The notes under the pieces were generated by a model. It saw nothing but the letters and a program-made list of their open reading frames with translations. It was not told the origin of the DNA and searched no databases. This document shows positions 17,377 through 25,215 of a DNA stretch of 51,565 nt, one piece after another. Numbering within the stretch: the stretch's first letter is position 1; each line of letters starts with the position of its first letter. The translations under genes and the position numbers were made by a program. Source of the stretch: Kiritimatiellia bacterium (GTDB lineage: Bacteria; Verrucomicrobiota; Kiritimatiellia; RFP12; UBA1067); the NCBI GenBank assembly GCA_017544725.1, contig JAFYDR010000265.1, positions 1 through 51,565 of the forward strand, read 5' to 3'.

Positions 17377-19047
17377 CTAATGTCGAAGCCAGTAGGATTT
17401 GAAGGCTTCCTTGAGTTCGGGCATGGAGACATCGGCGAAAGCGGCTCGAGTTGCCGCCGCGCCGTCCTTGGTCTTCAACACGTTGTCGCGGTAAGTATCG
17501 AGAAGGGAGGAATATGGGGAGTTTTTGGGTAGCCCCATCCGCAGGTACCAGATGAGTCCCCACGCCGTCGCGTAATTCAGCGAACGGCTTTGGTCGGTAC
17601 CGCCGTAGAATGCGGAACGGTCTGAAAAGATGCATCGGTCGAGTTTCGAGGTCGCCTCGTCGAGATGCCGCTTCAGGTAGGCGTAGCGCGAACTCTCTTT
17701 CGGACGGAAGGTGGCTTTACCACGATTATCGATACTGGCGCATTCCATGAAACAGGCGTGACCTTCGTTGTACCACAGGGAAAGGTCACTCTGTTGCAAG
17801 GCATAGAACAGGTACTGGTGCGTTCCTTCGTGCCGAATGATCGAAAGCGTCTCCTGCGCCTTCCCCTTGTCGCCCATCCAGTTGATCACCAACTCGCGGC
17901 GCATGGGAACCCAGCAACCGATCGACCATTCGATTTCACCGGAGAGGTAACGCTTGTAGGCGTCACGATCCTCGAAGATCCGCACGATGTTGAGGTCTCG
18001 CTTCTCCCCGGCGGGCGGCACCAGCTCCTCTAGTTTCTGGTGAAATGCGGGCATGTTCTGCTGCATCCAACGCACCAGACTCTTGCCGTCCTTGGAACGA
18101 AGGTCGGAGAGAATGACGTATCCCTTCGCGTCGGCGTGCCACCATCCCTTCATGTTCTCGATGCTGGCCAGTGCGGCATCTCGTGCGGGAGAGGAGTCCG
18201 TCTGCTCGGTCTGTTTCGCGCCGAAGACATTCTGTCCCATCTTTGCGCCGGGCCCGCCCGTGCTGTAGAGAGAGGAGACATGTGCGAGAAACTGGGTCTC
18301 GAAATCCTTGCGGACTTTCGAAGCGGCCGTTCCGTCCGCAATCTTCACGACCGCGCAGAAGACCGGATCCTTTGTATTGCCACGTGCCTTGGTACGGAAA
18401 AGCCAAATCAGAGTATTCCGGTTTTCCACTGGCACGAACGCGGCGTACGCGAGGTTGAACGAGGTCTTCAGCTTTTCAAGTTGCGACACCTTGTCCCCGG
18501 TAAACGCGGCGATCCACTCCGTTCCGATCTCGTCGCCATTGATCGTCTCACCGAATTTCTTCTCTGCCTTTTCCAATTCCTCCGTGAACTCTTCTCGTGA
18601 AACCAGTCTCCGCGATCCGTTACCGAAGTTCACCTCAGTGCCGATCCCGTCTGGAAGCGGCAACGCCGTGGGCTTGCCGATCAACAGCTCGTTTCCCGAT
18701 TTATCGACCCAGCGTCCCACGCACTGCGAGGCGATCCACAGTTCACCGGGCGAGAGCAGGTCGAGTTTGGATTCCGTGCCGTCGCTACGGTGTATAGTGC
18801 AGGTATAGACCTGCGGCGGCGGTAGCGGCGCAGGTTCCGACGTACCCAAGACACGCATCTTCAATCCCAGCGCGGGGTACGGCCGATCCGCACGGAAACT
18901 CGGCGCGGCAAGAAGTTGCAACGATGAACCGATCACGCACAAGACGGCGGCAAGGCGGCAGAGCCGCCAGCTGAGAAGCTGAGAGGCTGAAAAGCTGAAA
19001 AGTGGGGCGGCAAGCGCGCCCCTTTGAACAGTTGTATCCTTTGGCAT
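17377..19047 (-). CDS. Exported zinc-metallopeptidase-like protein (HEGTH / NEGHA motifs)
   Basis: A 556-aa protein from ATG 19047, chosen because GGAGGGTGTTCACCA lies just upstream. A hydrophobic segment (LAAVLCVIGSSLQLLAAPSF) acts as the signal peptide. The central region holds IIRHEGTHQYLFY, a HExxH zinc motif, and about 20 residues later LWYNEGHACFMEC, whose Glu fits the third ligand of gluzincin (MA clan, DUF1570-like) peptidases. It is therefore likely a periplasmic peptidase or a catalytic relative; substrate unknown. The N-terminal 15-30 residues (PLFSFSASQLLSWRLCRLAA) are encoded by a dispersed intergenic-type repeat that here is read as protein. Lies 84 bp after fmt on the same strand. 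Confidence 0.7.
   Translation of the reverse strand: MPKDTTVQRGALAAPLFSFSASQLLSWRLCRLAAVLCVIGSSLQLLAAPSFRADRPYPALGLKMRVLGTSEPAPLPPPQVYTCTIHRSDGTESKLDLLSPGELWIASQCVGRWVDKSGNELLIGKPTALPLPDGIGTEVNFGNGSRRLVSREEFTEELEKAEKKFGETINGDEIGTEWIAAFTGDKVSQLEKLKTSFNLAYAAFVPVENRNTLIWLFRTKARGNTKDPVFCAVVKIADGTAASKVRKDFETQFLAHVSSLYSTGGPGAKMGQNVFGAKQTEQTDSSPARDAALASIENMKGWWHADAKGYVILSDLRSKDGKSLVRWMQQNMPAFHQKLEELVPPAGEKRDLNIVRIFEDRDAYKRYLSGEIEWSIGCWVPMRRELVINWMGDKGKAQETLSIIRHEGTHQYLFYALQQSDLSLWYNEGHACFMECASIDNRGKATFRPKESSRYAYLKRHLDEATSKLDRCIFSDRSAFYGGTDQSRSLNYATAWGLIWYLRMGLPKNSPYSSLLDTYRDNVLKTKDGAAATRAAFADVSMPELKEAFKSYWLRH
18950..19015. repeat. Dispersed CAGCTGAGAAGC repeat inside a coding region
   Basis: GGCGGC-AGA-GCCGCC hairpin followed by CAGCTGAGAAGCTGAGAGGC and CTGAAAAGCTGAAAAG. 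The same modules are intergenic at 28030-28130 and 32700. Here they form codons of the signal-peptide region of the 17377-19047 gene. Confidence 0.7.
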
Positions 19048-19131
19048 TGGTGAACACCCTCCACGGGGGCAATTGCAAAACCTCCTGACCATCTTTTTTC
19101 AACCTCCGTGGTTTTGAAATTACTTCCACGG

Positions 19132-20175
19132 TTATTCCGTGTCTTCTTCTGTCGGCACGGGCGTTGTGTCGTCCGGCGCGGAATAGAACTTATCTCCTTC
19201 CAAAAGCGGATGTCCGTTTAGGAAGGACTTCCCGTCCATCACCTTTCCACCGTCGGGCTGCAACAGCGCCAGCTCCATTGGACGGCCGGTCGTACGCACG
19301 AGCGGCATTCCGGACTTCGAGAAACCGCAGACGGTTCCTGGCTCGTAAGAGTCGTAATTTTCGGGCCACTGCGCCTCGTCATGGATCACATTGACCTTCA
19401 GAATCTTTACGCGGATTCGCTTGCCCAGTAGCTGCTTTCCCTTGGCATGGCGAATCGGCATATAGGTAAACGCGCCCGGCCAGTTGTTGAACGCGCGAAT
19501 CCGGCAATCCAACGCAACGGCAGGGAGCGTCCAATCCAGCAAACCGTCGTTTTTCTGTATCTTCGGCGCGTAGGTCGCGAGCGAGGGATTCTGCGGGATG
19601 TGGAGCAGCGGACCGTTCCGCATTTGGTTCAGCACCTGCACCATCAGGGTCGCGCTCAGGAACGCCAGACGATCCATCAGTGCCGCCCCTGTATCATCGC
19701 AACAAATCGGCTCGATGCGTTGTAGCAGGATATCGCCTTCGTCCATCTTCAGCCCCATCTGCATGATGGTCACGCCCGTTTCACGTTCACCCGCCGCGAT
19801 CGCGCTCTGCACGGGCGAGGCACCTCGATACTTCGGTAGCATGGAGAAGTGTCCATTGATGCATCCGAGCGGCGGAATCTCCAACAGTGTCTTGCCCAAG
19901 AACTGTCCGAACGCCACGACCACGATCACATCCGGTTTCAAAGCGCGAATTTGGTCCAGAACCTCCGGCGCATTGACCTTTTCTGGCGTGATGATCGGCT
20001 TCAGCCGGCGTTCCATCGCGAACGCCTTGCAGGGACAGGGCATGAACTTTTGCCGCCGACCGCAAGGGCGGTCCGGCTGCGTCACCACACCCACCACCTG
20101 AAATTCGGGGAAGCGCAAAATATAACCCAATGTCCGGGATGACGCCTCCGATGAACCCATGAATACAATTCTCAT
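19132..20175 (-). CDS. fmt: Methionyl-tRNA formyltransferase
   Basis: A 347-aa enzyme that formylates initiator Met-tRNA using 10-formyl-tetrahydrofolate. It shows MRIVFMGSSEAS at the N-terminus, then GCINGHFSMLPKYRGASPVQ, which holds the catalytic Asn and His and the SLLPkYRGA(S/A)P signature, followed by GETGVTIMQM-like ERETGVTIMQMGLKMDEGDI with the catalytic Asp. The C-terminal half (about residues 205-310) is the tRNA-binding OB-like domain, ending in a short acidic tail. The start follows AAGAGAAGAAA. It sits 21 bp after the fumarase beta gene, in the same leftward run. Confidence 0.93.
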   Translation of the reverse strand: MRIVFMGSSEASSRTLGYILRFPEFQVVGVVTQPDRPCGRRQKFMPCPCKAFAMERRLKPIITPEKVNAPEVLDQIRALKPDVIVVVAFGQFLGKTLLEIPPLGCINGHFSMLPKYRGASPVQSAIAAGERETGVTIMQMGLKMDEGDILLQRIEPICCDDTGAALMDRLAFLSATLMVQVLNQMRNGPLLHIPQNPSLATYAPKIQKNDGLLDWTLPAVALDCRIRAFNNWPGAFTYMPIRHAKGKQLLGKRIRVKILKVNVIHDEAQWPENYDSYEPGTVCGFSKSGMPLVRTTGRPMELALLQPDGGKVMDGKSFLNGHPLLEGDKFYSAPDDTTPVPTEEDTE

Positions 20176-20196
20176 TTTCTTCTCTTTTCCTCCGTT

Positions 20197-20781
20197 TTAT
20201 TTTTCCGTACCCGTCAAAGCGGCCAGACGACCATACGACTCATCGCGAACCCCCGCAAAGAGGTCGCGTCCATACGTGTCGATGCCGACCACCGCCTCCA
20301 ATCCGTCTAAATCCAATTCCCAACAGGCTTCCGTCATGCCGAACTCTTTGAGGAAATGTACGCCAGCCACACGACGAACCCGTTGCGCGATGAGTGCCGC
20401 AGCTCCGCCGACCGCTTGCAGATAGACGCATCCGTGTTCACGGCAAGCTGTCACCGTCGCCGCACCCATGCCGCCTTTGCCGATAATCACGCGCAAACCG
20501 AGCTGGGCAATCACGCCCGCCTCGTATGGTTCCTCGCGAATCGATGTGGTCGGACCTGCCGCCACAATCCGCCACCCCGCATCGTTCTCTGCCGGAACCG
20601 CAACCGGCCCGCAGTGGAAGAGCGCCCCGTCCCGCAAATCAACGGGGCAGTTGCCACCGTCTGCGAGAAACTTGTGGAAGCGGTCACGACCCGTGCAGAC
20701 GCGCCCGCTGATCCGCACGGCATCGCCCGCACGCAATTCGCGCACAGCGCTCTCGGAAAATGGATAGGTCAGCTCTTTCAC
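20197..20781 (-). CDS. Class I fumarate hydratase, beta (C-terminal) subunit
   Basis: A 194-aa subunit beginning at GTG 20781, whose GTGA overlaps the alpha-subunit stop (translational coupling). Family motifs are SGRVCTGRD near residue 26, AAGPTTSIREEPYE, VIIGKGGMG and EFGMTEACWEL. With the alpha subunit it would form the iron-sulfur enzyme interconverting fumarate and malate. L-tartrate dehydratase has the same two-subunit layout and cannot be excluded on sequence alone. The longer frame reaching 21120 overlaps the alpha gene and is not used. Confidence 0.88.
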   Translation of the reverse strand: MKELTYPFSESAVRELRAGDAVRISGRVCTGRDRFHKFLADGGNCPVDLRDGALFHCGPVAVPAENDAGWRIVAAGPTTSIREEPYEAGVIAQLGLRVIIGKGGMGAATVTACREHGCVYLQAVGGAAALIAQRVRRVAGVHFLKEFGMTEACWELDLDGLEAVVGIDTYGRDLFAGVRDESYGRLAALTGTEK

Positions 20782-21635
20782 GGCAGAATCCTCATGGTGT
20801 GTCGCCGACAGGCCCAGCAACAATAGGCGACAGTTACGAAGAATGAGGCAGGCAACCGGGGACGTGCGGCAATCTTGATTCCCAACACGGTGGTCTTGCC
20901 GCCCAATCCCATCGGTCCAATTCCCAACGAATTCGCCTCTACCGTCACACGTTCCTCCAGCGCGGCCAGTTCTGCTACGGAGGAACGATCCGTCAGTGGA
21001 CGCAACAACTGTTCTTTGGCGACAAGGTACCCTTCGGCGCGATCGCCACCGACGCACACGCCCAACACGCCCGGTGCACATCCGTACCCCTGCGCATCGC
21101 AGACCGCCTTTAGGATGCACTTGCGAATGCCGTCCAAATCGCGTCCCGCACCGAGCGAGGCATCGGGCAGACTGAATTGCCGAGACATATTCTCGCTACC
21201 GCCGCCCTTCTGCAAAAGCGAGACGGTGATTCCGTCAGCGGCGGAATCTGTTTCGAAGTGACAGACCGGCACCACGCCCGGAACCGCATTGGTGTCGGTG
21301 GATGCGCCGGTGAGCGCGTCAATCGTGTTGCGGCGCAACCAGCCGTTCGCCGTTGCGATGGCGACCGCCTCTTCCGTCGCGGCACGCAACGAGGATGCGT
21401 TCGTTCCGGGCGGGATTGTCCAGAAGAACGAGAGCCATCCCGTGTCCTGGCAGAGGGGCGTACCTTGTTGTCGCGCCAACGCCGCATTCTCCAACAGCGC
21501 GTGCAGAAGCAGCGATTCCGAATCGGATGACGCGCCGTCTGCGGCTGCCGACAACGCGGCTTCCACGTCTTCGGGCAGGTCACTCGTATTTCGGTGGATC
21601 AACTCCACCAACTGTTCTGTCACGCTTTTCGCCAT
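20778..21635 (-). CDS. Class I fumarate hydratase, alpha (N-terminal) subunit
   Basis: A 285-aa subunit carrying the 4Fe-4S site: Cys in PLCQDTGW (near residue 62) and Cys in GYGCAPGVLGVCVGGDRAEG, plus GGGSENMSRQF and IGPMGLGGKTT, all typical of the alpha half of heterodimeric class I fumarases. ATG 21635 is preceded by AGGTGAAGGTG and lies 4 bp after the PHP gene stop. Paired with the overlapping beta subunit. An anaerobic lifestyle would fit this oxygen-sensitive fumarase, which is inference. Confidence 0.9.
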   Translation of the reverse strand: MAKSVTEQLVELIHRNTSDLPEDVEAALSAAADGASSDSESLLLHALLENAALARQQGTPLCQDTGWLSFFWTIPPGTNASSLRAATEEAVAIATANGWLRRNTIDALTGASTDTNAVPGVVPVCHFETDSAADGITVSLLQKGGGSENMSRQFSLPDASLGAGRDLDGIRKCILKAVCDAQGYGCAPGVLGVCVGGDRAEGYLVAKEQLLRPLTDRSSVAELAALEERVTVEANSLGIGPMGLGGKTTVLGIKIAARPRLPASFFVTVAYCCWACRRHTMRILP

Positions 21636-21639
21636 TGTC

Positions 21640-22527
21640 TTACACCTTCACCTGCTGGCCCAACACGACAAACGGATTCTCCGTCGCACGCACACCGCGA
21701 AAGATCGCGTTCAGGTAATCGTCCGGTACGCAGAGCGAACCGAACCCGCACCCGATTTTGATATCCTTCTTTCTCGTACCGTGATAATCCGACCCACCGG
21801 TCGGGAAGAATCCGATCTCTCCCGCCATCCGTAGCAACTCCATCATCTGTTCGGATGTATGCGCCGAGTACCGAACCTCCACTCCGTCCGCTCCCATTGC
21901 TTTGAGCTTGCGAAGCCCTGACTCCAGTTCGTGTGAATCCTTGAGCCACAGGAAGGGATGGGCGATCACCGCAACACCGCCCGCCGCGTGGATCATCTCG
22001 ATTCCCTCCTGCGGTGCCATGTATTCCCGTTCCTGATAGGCAAGCTTTCCCTTGGCGAGATAGAGCGAAAAGGCCTGTTTGATGTCCGTGACGACCTTCC
22101 GTGCCAGCAACGCGCTCGCGATGTGGGGACGGCCGACAACGCCAGTCTCGGTCTGCTCCAAAACTTCCTCCCAAGTCAGCGGGAATCCTAGTTCGTTCAA
22201 CTTCGCCACGATTCGGCGGTTGCGTTCTTCACGTTTCTCTTTCGCCCAGTTCGCGGCCTTCACTACCAACGGATGCGTAGGATCGAGTCCGTATCCAAGA
22301 ATGTGCAGCTCTTCGTCGCTACCGAGGGAGTCGCAACTCAACTCGATACCGGAAATTCCGGTAATCGCCGCCGCGCGACACGCGTTCAGAAACTCACCCA
22401 CACCGTCGGTCGTGTCGTGATCGGTGAGAGCAAGTCCCGTGACGCCGGATTCGACCGCCGAGCGAACCAGCTCGGCGGGCGTATCCGTTCCATCGGAATA
22501 AACAGAATGGACGTGTAGATCAATCAT
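21640..22527 (-). CDS. PHP-domain phosphoesterase, RNase AM / nucleoside-bisphosphate phosphatase type
   Basis: A 295-aa PHP protein. The metal-binding motifs are in order: DLHVHSVYSDGT at the N-terminus, LTDHDTTDG near residue 35, GIELSC near 62, VGRPHIASAL, AHPFLWL near 193 and GGSDYHG near 248. Overall length and the GRPH motif match the YciV/TrpH-type group, which removes phosphate from 3',5'-nucleoside bisphosphates or 5' ends of small RNAs. Its start overlaps the upstream purH stop by 8 bp, with no separate ribosome-binding site, so translation is probably coupled. Confidence 0.85.
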   Translation of the reverse strand: MIDLHVHSVYSDGTDTPAELVRSAVESGVTGLALTDHDTTDGVGEFLNACRAAAITGISGIELSCDSLGSDEELHILGYGLDPTHPLVVKAANWAKEKREERNRRIVAKLNELGFPLTWEEVLEQTETGVVGRPHIASALLARKVVTDIKQAFSLYLAKGKLAYQEREYMAPQEGIEMIHAAGGVAVIAHPFLWLKDSHELESGLRKLKAMGADGVEVRYSAHTSEQMMELLRMAGEIGFFPTGGSDYHGTRKKDIKIGCGFGSLCVPDDYLNAIFRGVRATENPFVVLGQQVKV

Positions 22528-23212
22528 GGATTGTTGGGTAGGTCTTTACCAGCTTTGCGTACGTGACTTGCTCTGAGAAATATGCTGCGATCGCCGCATC
22601 ATAGAGAGCCGTATGCATGAATGCTTTTTTCATCAGGTAGAGACGGGTCTTCAGCGAGATCGTGCCGTTCGCCTCCTCCAGCTCCTTGACCAGCTTCTTG
22701 TAGTCCCGCGGATCGGTGACGGAACAGACGCGCAGATAGTTCTTCGCCGAGGCGCGAACCATGCAGGGACCGCCGATGTCGATGTTAGTGCGCGCCATCT
22801 CCGGCGTCACGCCATCCTGCGCCACCGTCTCCCGGAAGGGGTAGAGGTTGACCACCACCATATCGATCGGCTTCGCACCGATGCGGGCGAGGTCTTTCTT
22901 GTGGGCGGCGTTGTACGTCTCCGACAAAAGACCGAGGTAGATCTTGAAGTCCAGCGTCTTCACGAGACCACCCTGCATCTCCGGTTGTCCGGTGTAGTCC
23001 GAAACCGCCACCAAATGCTTCTTCGCGGCCTTCTCTCCGAGAATGTTCGCGATCGCGGTGTAGGTGCCGCCGGTCGAATAGATCGTCACTTTCGGGCAAG
23101 CCTTCACCAACGCGGGAACAAACTTGTCCAGCCCGGTCTTGTCGGACACGCTGATCAGCACACGACGGATGGCAACGGCGCCATCGATTTCATTCACGAT
23201 ATTCAAAGCCAT
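22520..23212 (-). CDS. purH: Stand-alone IMP cyclohydrolase (PurH N-terminal domain only)
   Basis: A 230-aa protein corresponding only to the MGS-like IMP cyclohydrolase domain, which closes FAICAR to IMP. It begins MALNIVNEIDGAVAIRRVLI, then SVSDKTGLDKF, STGGT, GGLVKTL, VVNLYPF and NIDIGGP.MVRASAKN, all in family order. The AICAR transformylase half of normal PurH is absent; the reading frame ends cleanly and a PHP gene follows. The usual KTLHPxxHGG(I/L)L segment is KTLDFKIYLGLL, so both histidines are replaced. ATG 23212 is chosen for its AAAGGAG box over an upstream ATG at 23248. First gene of the leftward run, behind a good promoter. Confidence 0.85.
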   Translation of the reverse strand: MALNIVNEIDGAVAIRRVLISVSDKTGLDKFVPALVKACPKVTIYSTGGTYTAIANILGEKAAKKHLVAVSDYTGQPEMQGGLVKTLDFKIYLGLLSETYNAAHKKDLARIGAKPIDMVVVNLYPFRETVAQDGVTPEMARTNIDIGGPCMVRASAKNYLRVCSVTDPRDYKKLVKELEEANGTISLKTRLYLMKKAFMHTALYDAAIAAYFSEQVTYAKLVKTYPTIHD

Positions 23213-23238
23213 AGTGAAAACTCCTTTCGAAGGAAAGT

Positions 23239-23267
23239 AGGATAACAAAAACCAACCCCGCTGACAA
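23239..23267 (-). promoter_or_regulatory. Promoter of the purH-PHP-fumarase-fmt run
   Basis: Minus strand TTGTCA (23262-23267), 17 bp, TATCCT (23239-23244), about 27 bp before the purH ATG. Confidence 0.5.
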
Positions 23268-23294
23268 GCTTGGAGCTTTCGTAGCTTTCAGCTT

Positions 23295-23557
23295 GGGCGC
23301 ATCTGCGTATTTCACCGTCATCTTATGAAAATGAAAACAACAGAAACGGCTTAGAAAACAACTTGTCTTTAGAACGCGGGCTAACTCGCCCGCATAGCAC
23401 ACGGCGGCTCTCCATAGCGGCAAGTCACAAGCAAAGGAGAAGCGATGCGCGGACAGGTTGGTCCGCGCACCTCTTTCAAATGTTGTCTTCAAGTTGTTCT
23501 GGTTGTTTACAAAATCCTCTCGTGCGTATGGAATGGGTGAATCACGCAGATACGCCC
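23295..23557. mobile_element. MITE-like element 1
   Basis: A 263-bp non-coding element with imperfect terminal inverted repeats: left GGGCGCATCTGCGTATTTCA, right end reverse complement GGGCGTATCTGCGTGATTCA. Internal blocks TGAAAATGAAAACAACA and CTTCAAGTTGTTCTGGTTGT recur in the element at 40244-40546. An internal hairpin GCGGGCTAACTCGCCCGC lies near 23380. No transposase is present, so any movement would have to be driven in trans. Confidence 0.6.
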
Positions 23558-23639
23558 TTTCAGCTTTCAGCGGTTTTGAGATTTGGTTCCATAGATGTGT
23601 GCAACACGCGACATTTTGCGTTTGACTGGCAAGACTGGC

Positions 23640-23775
23640 GGATCTCCTTCATTCGTCACTCGTCATTCGTCATTGGCGGTCTTGCCGCCTTCGGCGGCTT
23701 GCTTCTCTGTTTCCCCGCTTCTCAGCTAGCTGACGTGGCGGCTTCGCCGCCCGCCCCTTTCATTCGTCATTTTCT
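23640..23775. repeat. Composite short-palindrome repeat
   Basis: Heptad run CATTCGTCACTCGTCATTCG, then triloop hairpins GCCGCC-TTC-GGCGGC and GGCGGC-TTC-GCCGCC separated by a CCCCGCTTCTCAGCTAGCTG block, then CATTCGTCAT. Stem sequence differs from other copies while the layout is kept. Confidence 0.7.
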
Positions 23776-23779
23776 TTGC

Positions 23780-23809
23780 TGGACAGTCACAACAAAAATT
23801 TTGTACACT
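23780..23809 (+). promoter_or_regulatory. Promoter of the LysM-hemL operon
   Basis: TGGACA (23780-23785), 18 bp, TACACT (23804-23809), about 35 bp before the ATG at 23845, directly after the repeat cluster. Confidence 0.45.
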
Positions 23810-23844
23810 AGATGTGCTTTTTCACCCCTGAAACTAGGTATGAG

Positions 23845-24936
23845 ATGGTTCGAGTATTGCTTTACATAGTTGGCGCAGTCCTGATTTCCTGCCTGTCCGG
23901 TTGCGAACGCGGCGATCGGATTTTGGAAGAGGAGAGGTCGGAACGCGCATCTTCGCTCTTTCGGCGCGCTCGCGCCGCAGAGCAGTCGGGCGATTTGGAC
24001 GAAGCCATCGTCCTGATGAAGCGTGTCTTGCTGGAGGAGCCGAAGAACTTTTCTGCGCACCTCCAGTTGGCCACGTGGCTGCATGATTACGCGCAGGATT
24101 ACGTCGGTGCGATTTACCATTACAACCGGTATCTGGAAATGCGTCCGCAGACGGAAAAATCCACGGTAGCGAGAGACCGTGTCCGCATGGCCGAACAACT
24201 GTTGGCACCCCAGATTCTGAAAAAGGTCGGGGATTCCGTGGAGGGGATTTCGCAAGCGCATCTGCTGAAAGAGGTGGAGGAACTGAACCGGAAGATCACG
24301 ACGCTGGTCAGTGAGAAAAACACTCTTCAGGAAGAGATGGCAAAGACTCAAGAGGAACTGAAGGTCTTGACGGACGAGAATGCGCGGTTGCGCAAGATTG
24401 TCGATAAGATGCGGCAGGCGCCGGTCGTGGCGAAGGAAGAGAGGAAGAAACCGCTCCCCGCCAAGGAACCGACAACGGCCTCCAAACCCGTCCGCAAACC
24501 CTCCACCTACAAGAAAGAAACTGCCGCGACACCGGATGCGAGCCTCTCTGCCGCCGAGCTGAAGCGGTTGCGCGCGGAGGCGGAGGCACTTTCCGCCGCA
24601 ACCGGGAACGCGCGTAAGCAGGAAACGGGGAAGCCCGCGCCGAAGACCGAGGAGAGTCCCGAACCGTTGCTCTCGGACATGACCGAGAAGGATTCGGGCA
24701 AGGGAGAGGACAAGGAAGATTTCTTCTCGTTCTTCAAAACGGGAAAGCGTCCTGGGGCATCCCGTAAGGGCGGCGAGATGAAGACGTATGTGGTGCAGCC
24801 AGGCGATACGCTCTATCGCGTGGCGGAGAAGTTTTACGGTACGACGACACAGTGGAAAAAGATTCGTGACGCCAACCGCACGAACATTGATCCGGACGGA
24901 CGGATTCGTGCCGGGCAGATCATTGTCATCCCATGA
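23845..24936 (+). CDS. LysM lipoprotein with TPR-like and coiled-coil regions
   Basis: A 363-aa lipoprotein. The signal peptide ends in ISCLSGC (lipobox Cys near residue 20). A TPR-like helical repeat follows (ARAAEQSGDLDEAIVLMKRVLLEEP ... AIYHYNRYLEM, residues about 38-100), then a heptad coiled coil (KEVEELNRKITTLVSEKNTL, about 150-200) and a Lys/Pro/Glu-rich linker. It ends in one LysM peptidoglycan-binding domain (YVVQPGDTLYRVAEKFYG ... AGQIIVIP). ATG 23845 is preferred to the open frame start at 23812 because the signal peptide begins right after it. First of a five-gene operon; likely tethers the outer membrane to peptidoglycan. Its partner is unknown. Confidence 0.8.
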   Translation: MVRVLLYIVGAVLISCLSGCERGDRILEEERSERASSLFRRARAAEQSGDLDEAIVLMKRVLLEEPKNFSAHLQLATWLHDYAQDYVGAIYHYNRYLEMRPQTEKSTVARDRVRMAEQLLAPQILKKVGDSVEGISQAHLLKEVEELNRKITTLVSEKNTLQEEMAKTQEELKVLTDENARLRKIVDKMRQAPVVAKEERKKPLPAKEPTTASKPVRKPSTYKKETAATPDASLSAAELKRLRAEAEALSAATGNARKQETGKPAPKTEESPEPLLSDMTEKDSGKGEDKEDFFSFFKTGKRPGASRKGGEMKTYVVQPGDTLYRVAEKFYGTTTQWKKIRDANRTNIDPDGRIRAGQIIVIP

Positions 24937-25205
24937 AGAAGCATCCATATCCAGGCGCGAACGACGTGTTCGTGAAGAACGAGCGAGATTCCTCGCAGAT
25001 GGAGTTTCAATTTGATCGTATGGATGAGGATGAGTTGACGCATCCGCGCCACAGGCTCTTCCGCTACATCTTCGCGGGCGGGTTGCGCCAGACGCGGCGA
25101 ACGACGGCGGACGATGTGGTGGAGCGTCGGAGGCGGATGTTCCTGCTGGGCGTAGCTGTGTTGTCTGTAATCTGGATGATTTTCTATTTCTTACCGTGTG
25201 AATGA
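24933..25205 (+). CDS. Small single-pass membrane protein
   Basis: A 90-aa protein overlapping the previous stop by 4 bp (ATGA). Mostly charged, with an Arg-rich stretch (LRQTRRTTADDVVERRRR) just before one C-terminal membrane helix (MFLLGVAVLSVIWMIFYFL). This suggests a tail-anchored topology with the N-terminus in the cytoplasm. No family recognised. Translational coupling with the LysM lipoprotein suggests a joint envelope role. Confidence 0.7.
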   Translation: MKKHPYPGANDVFVKNERDSSQMEFQFDRMDEDELTHPRHRLFRYIFAGGLRQTRRTTADDVVERRRRMFLLGVAVLSVIWMIFYFLPCE

Positions 25206-25215
25206 AGGGGAAGTG

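Noticed and set aside
16950..17432. Leftward 160-codon frame between the peptidase-like gene and secDF
   Set aside because: It reads through the 9-bp tandem repeat (VLFVPFVLF pattern) and the secDF promoter and overlaps the peptidase-like gene.
20197..21120. Long version of the fumarase beta frame
   Set aside because: The first 113 codons overlap the alpha-subunit gene in another frame; the GTG at 20781 overlapping the alpha stop is the natural start.
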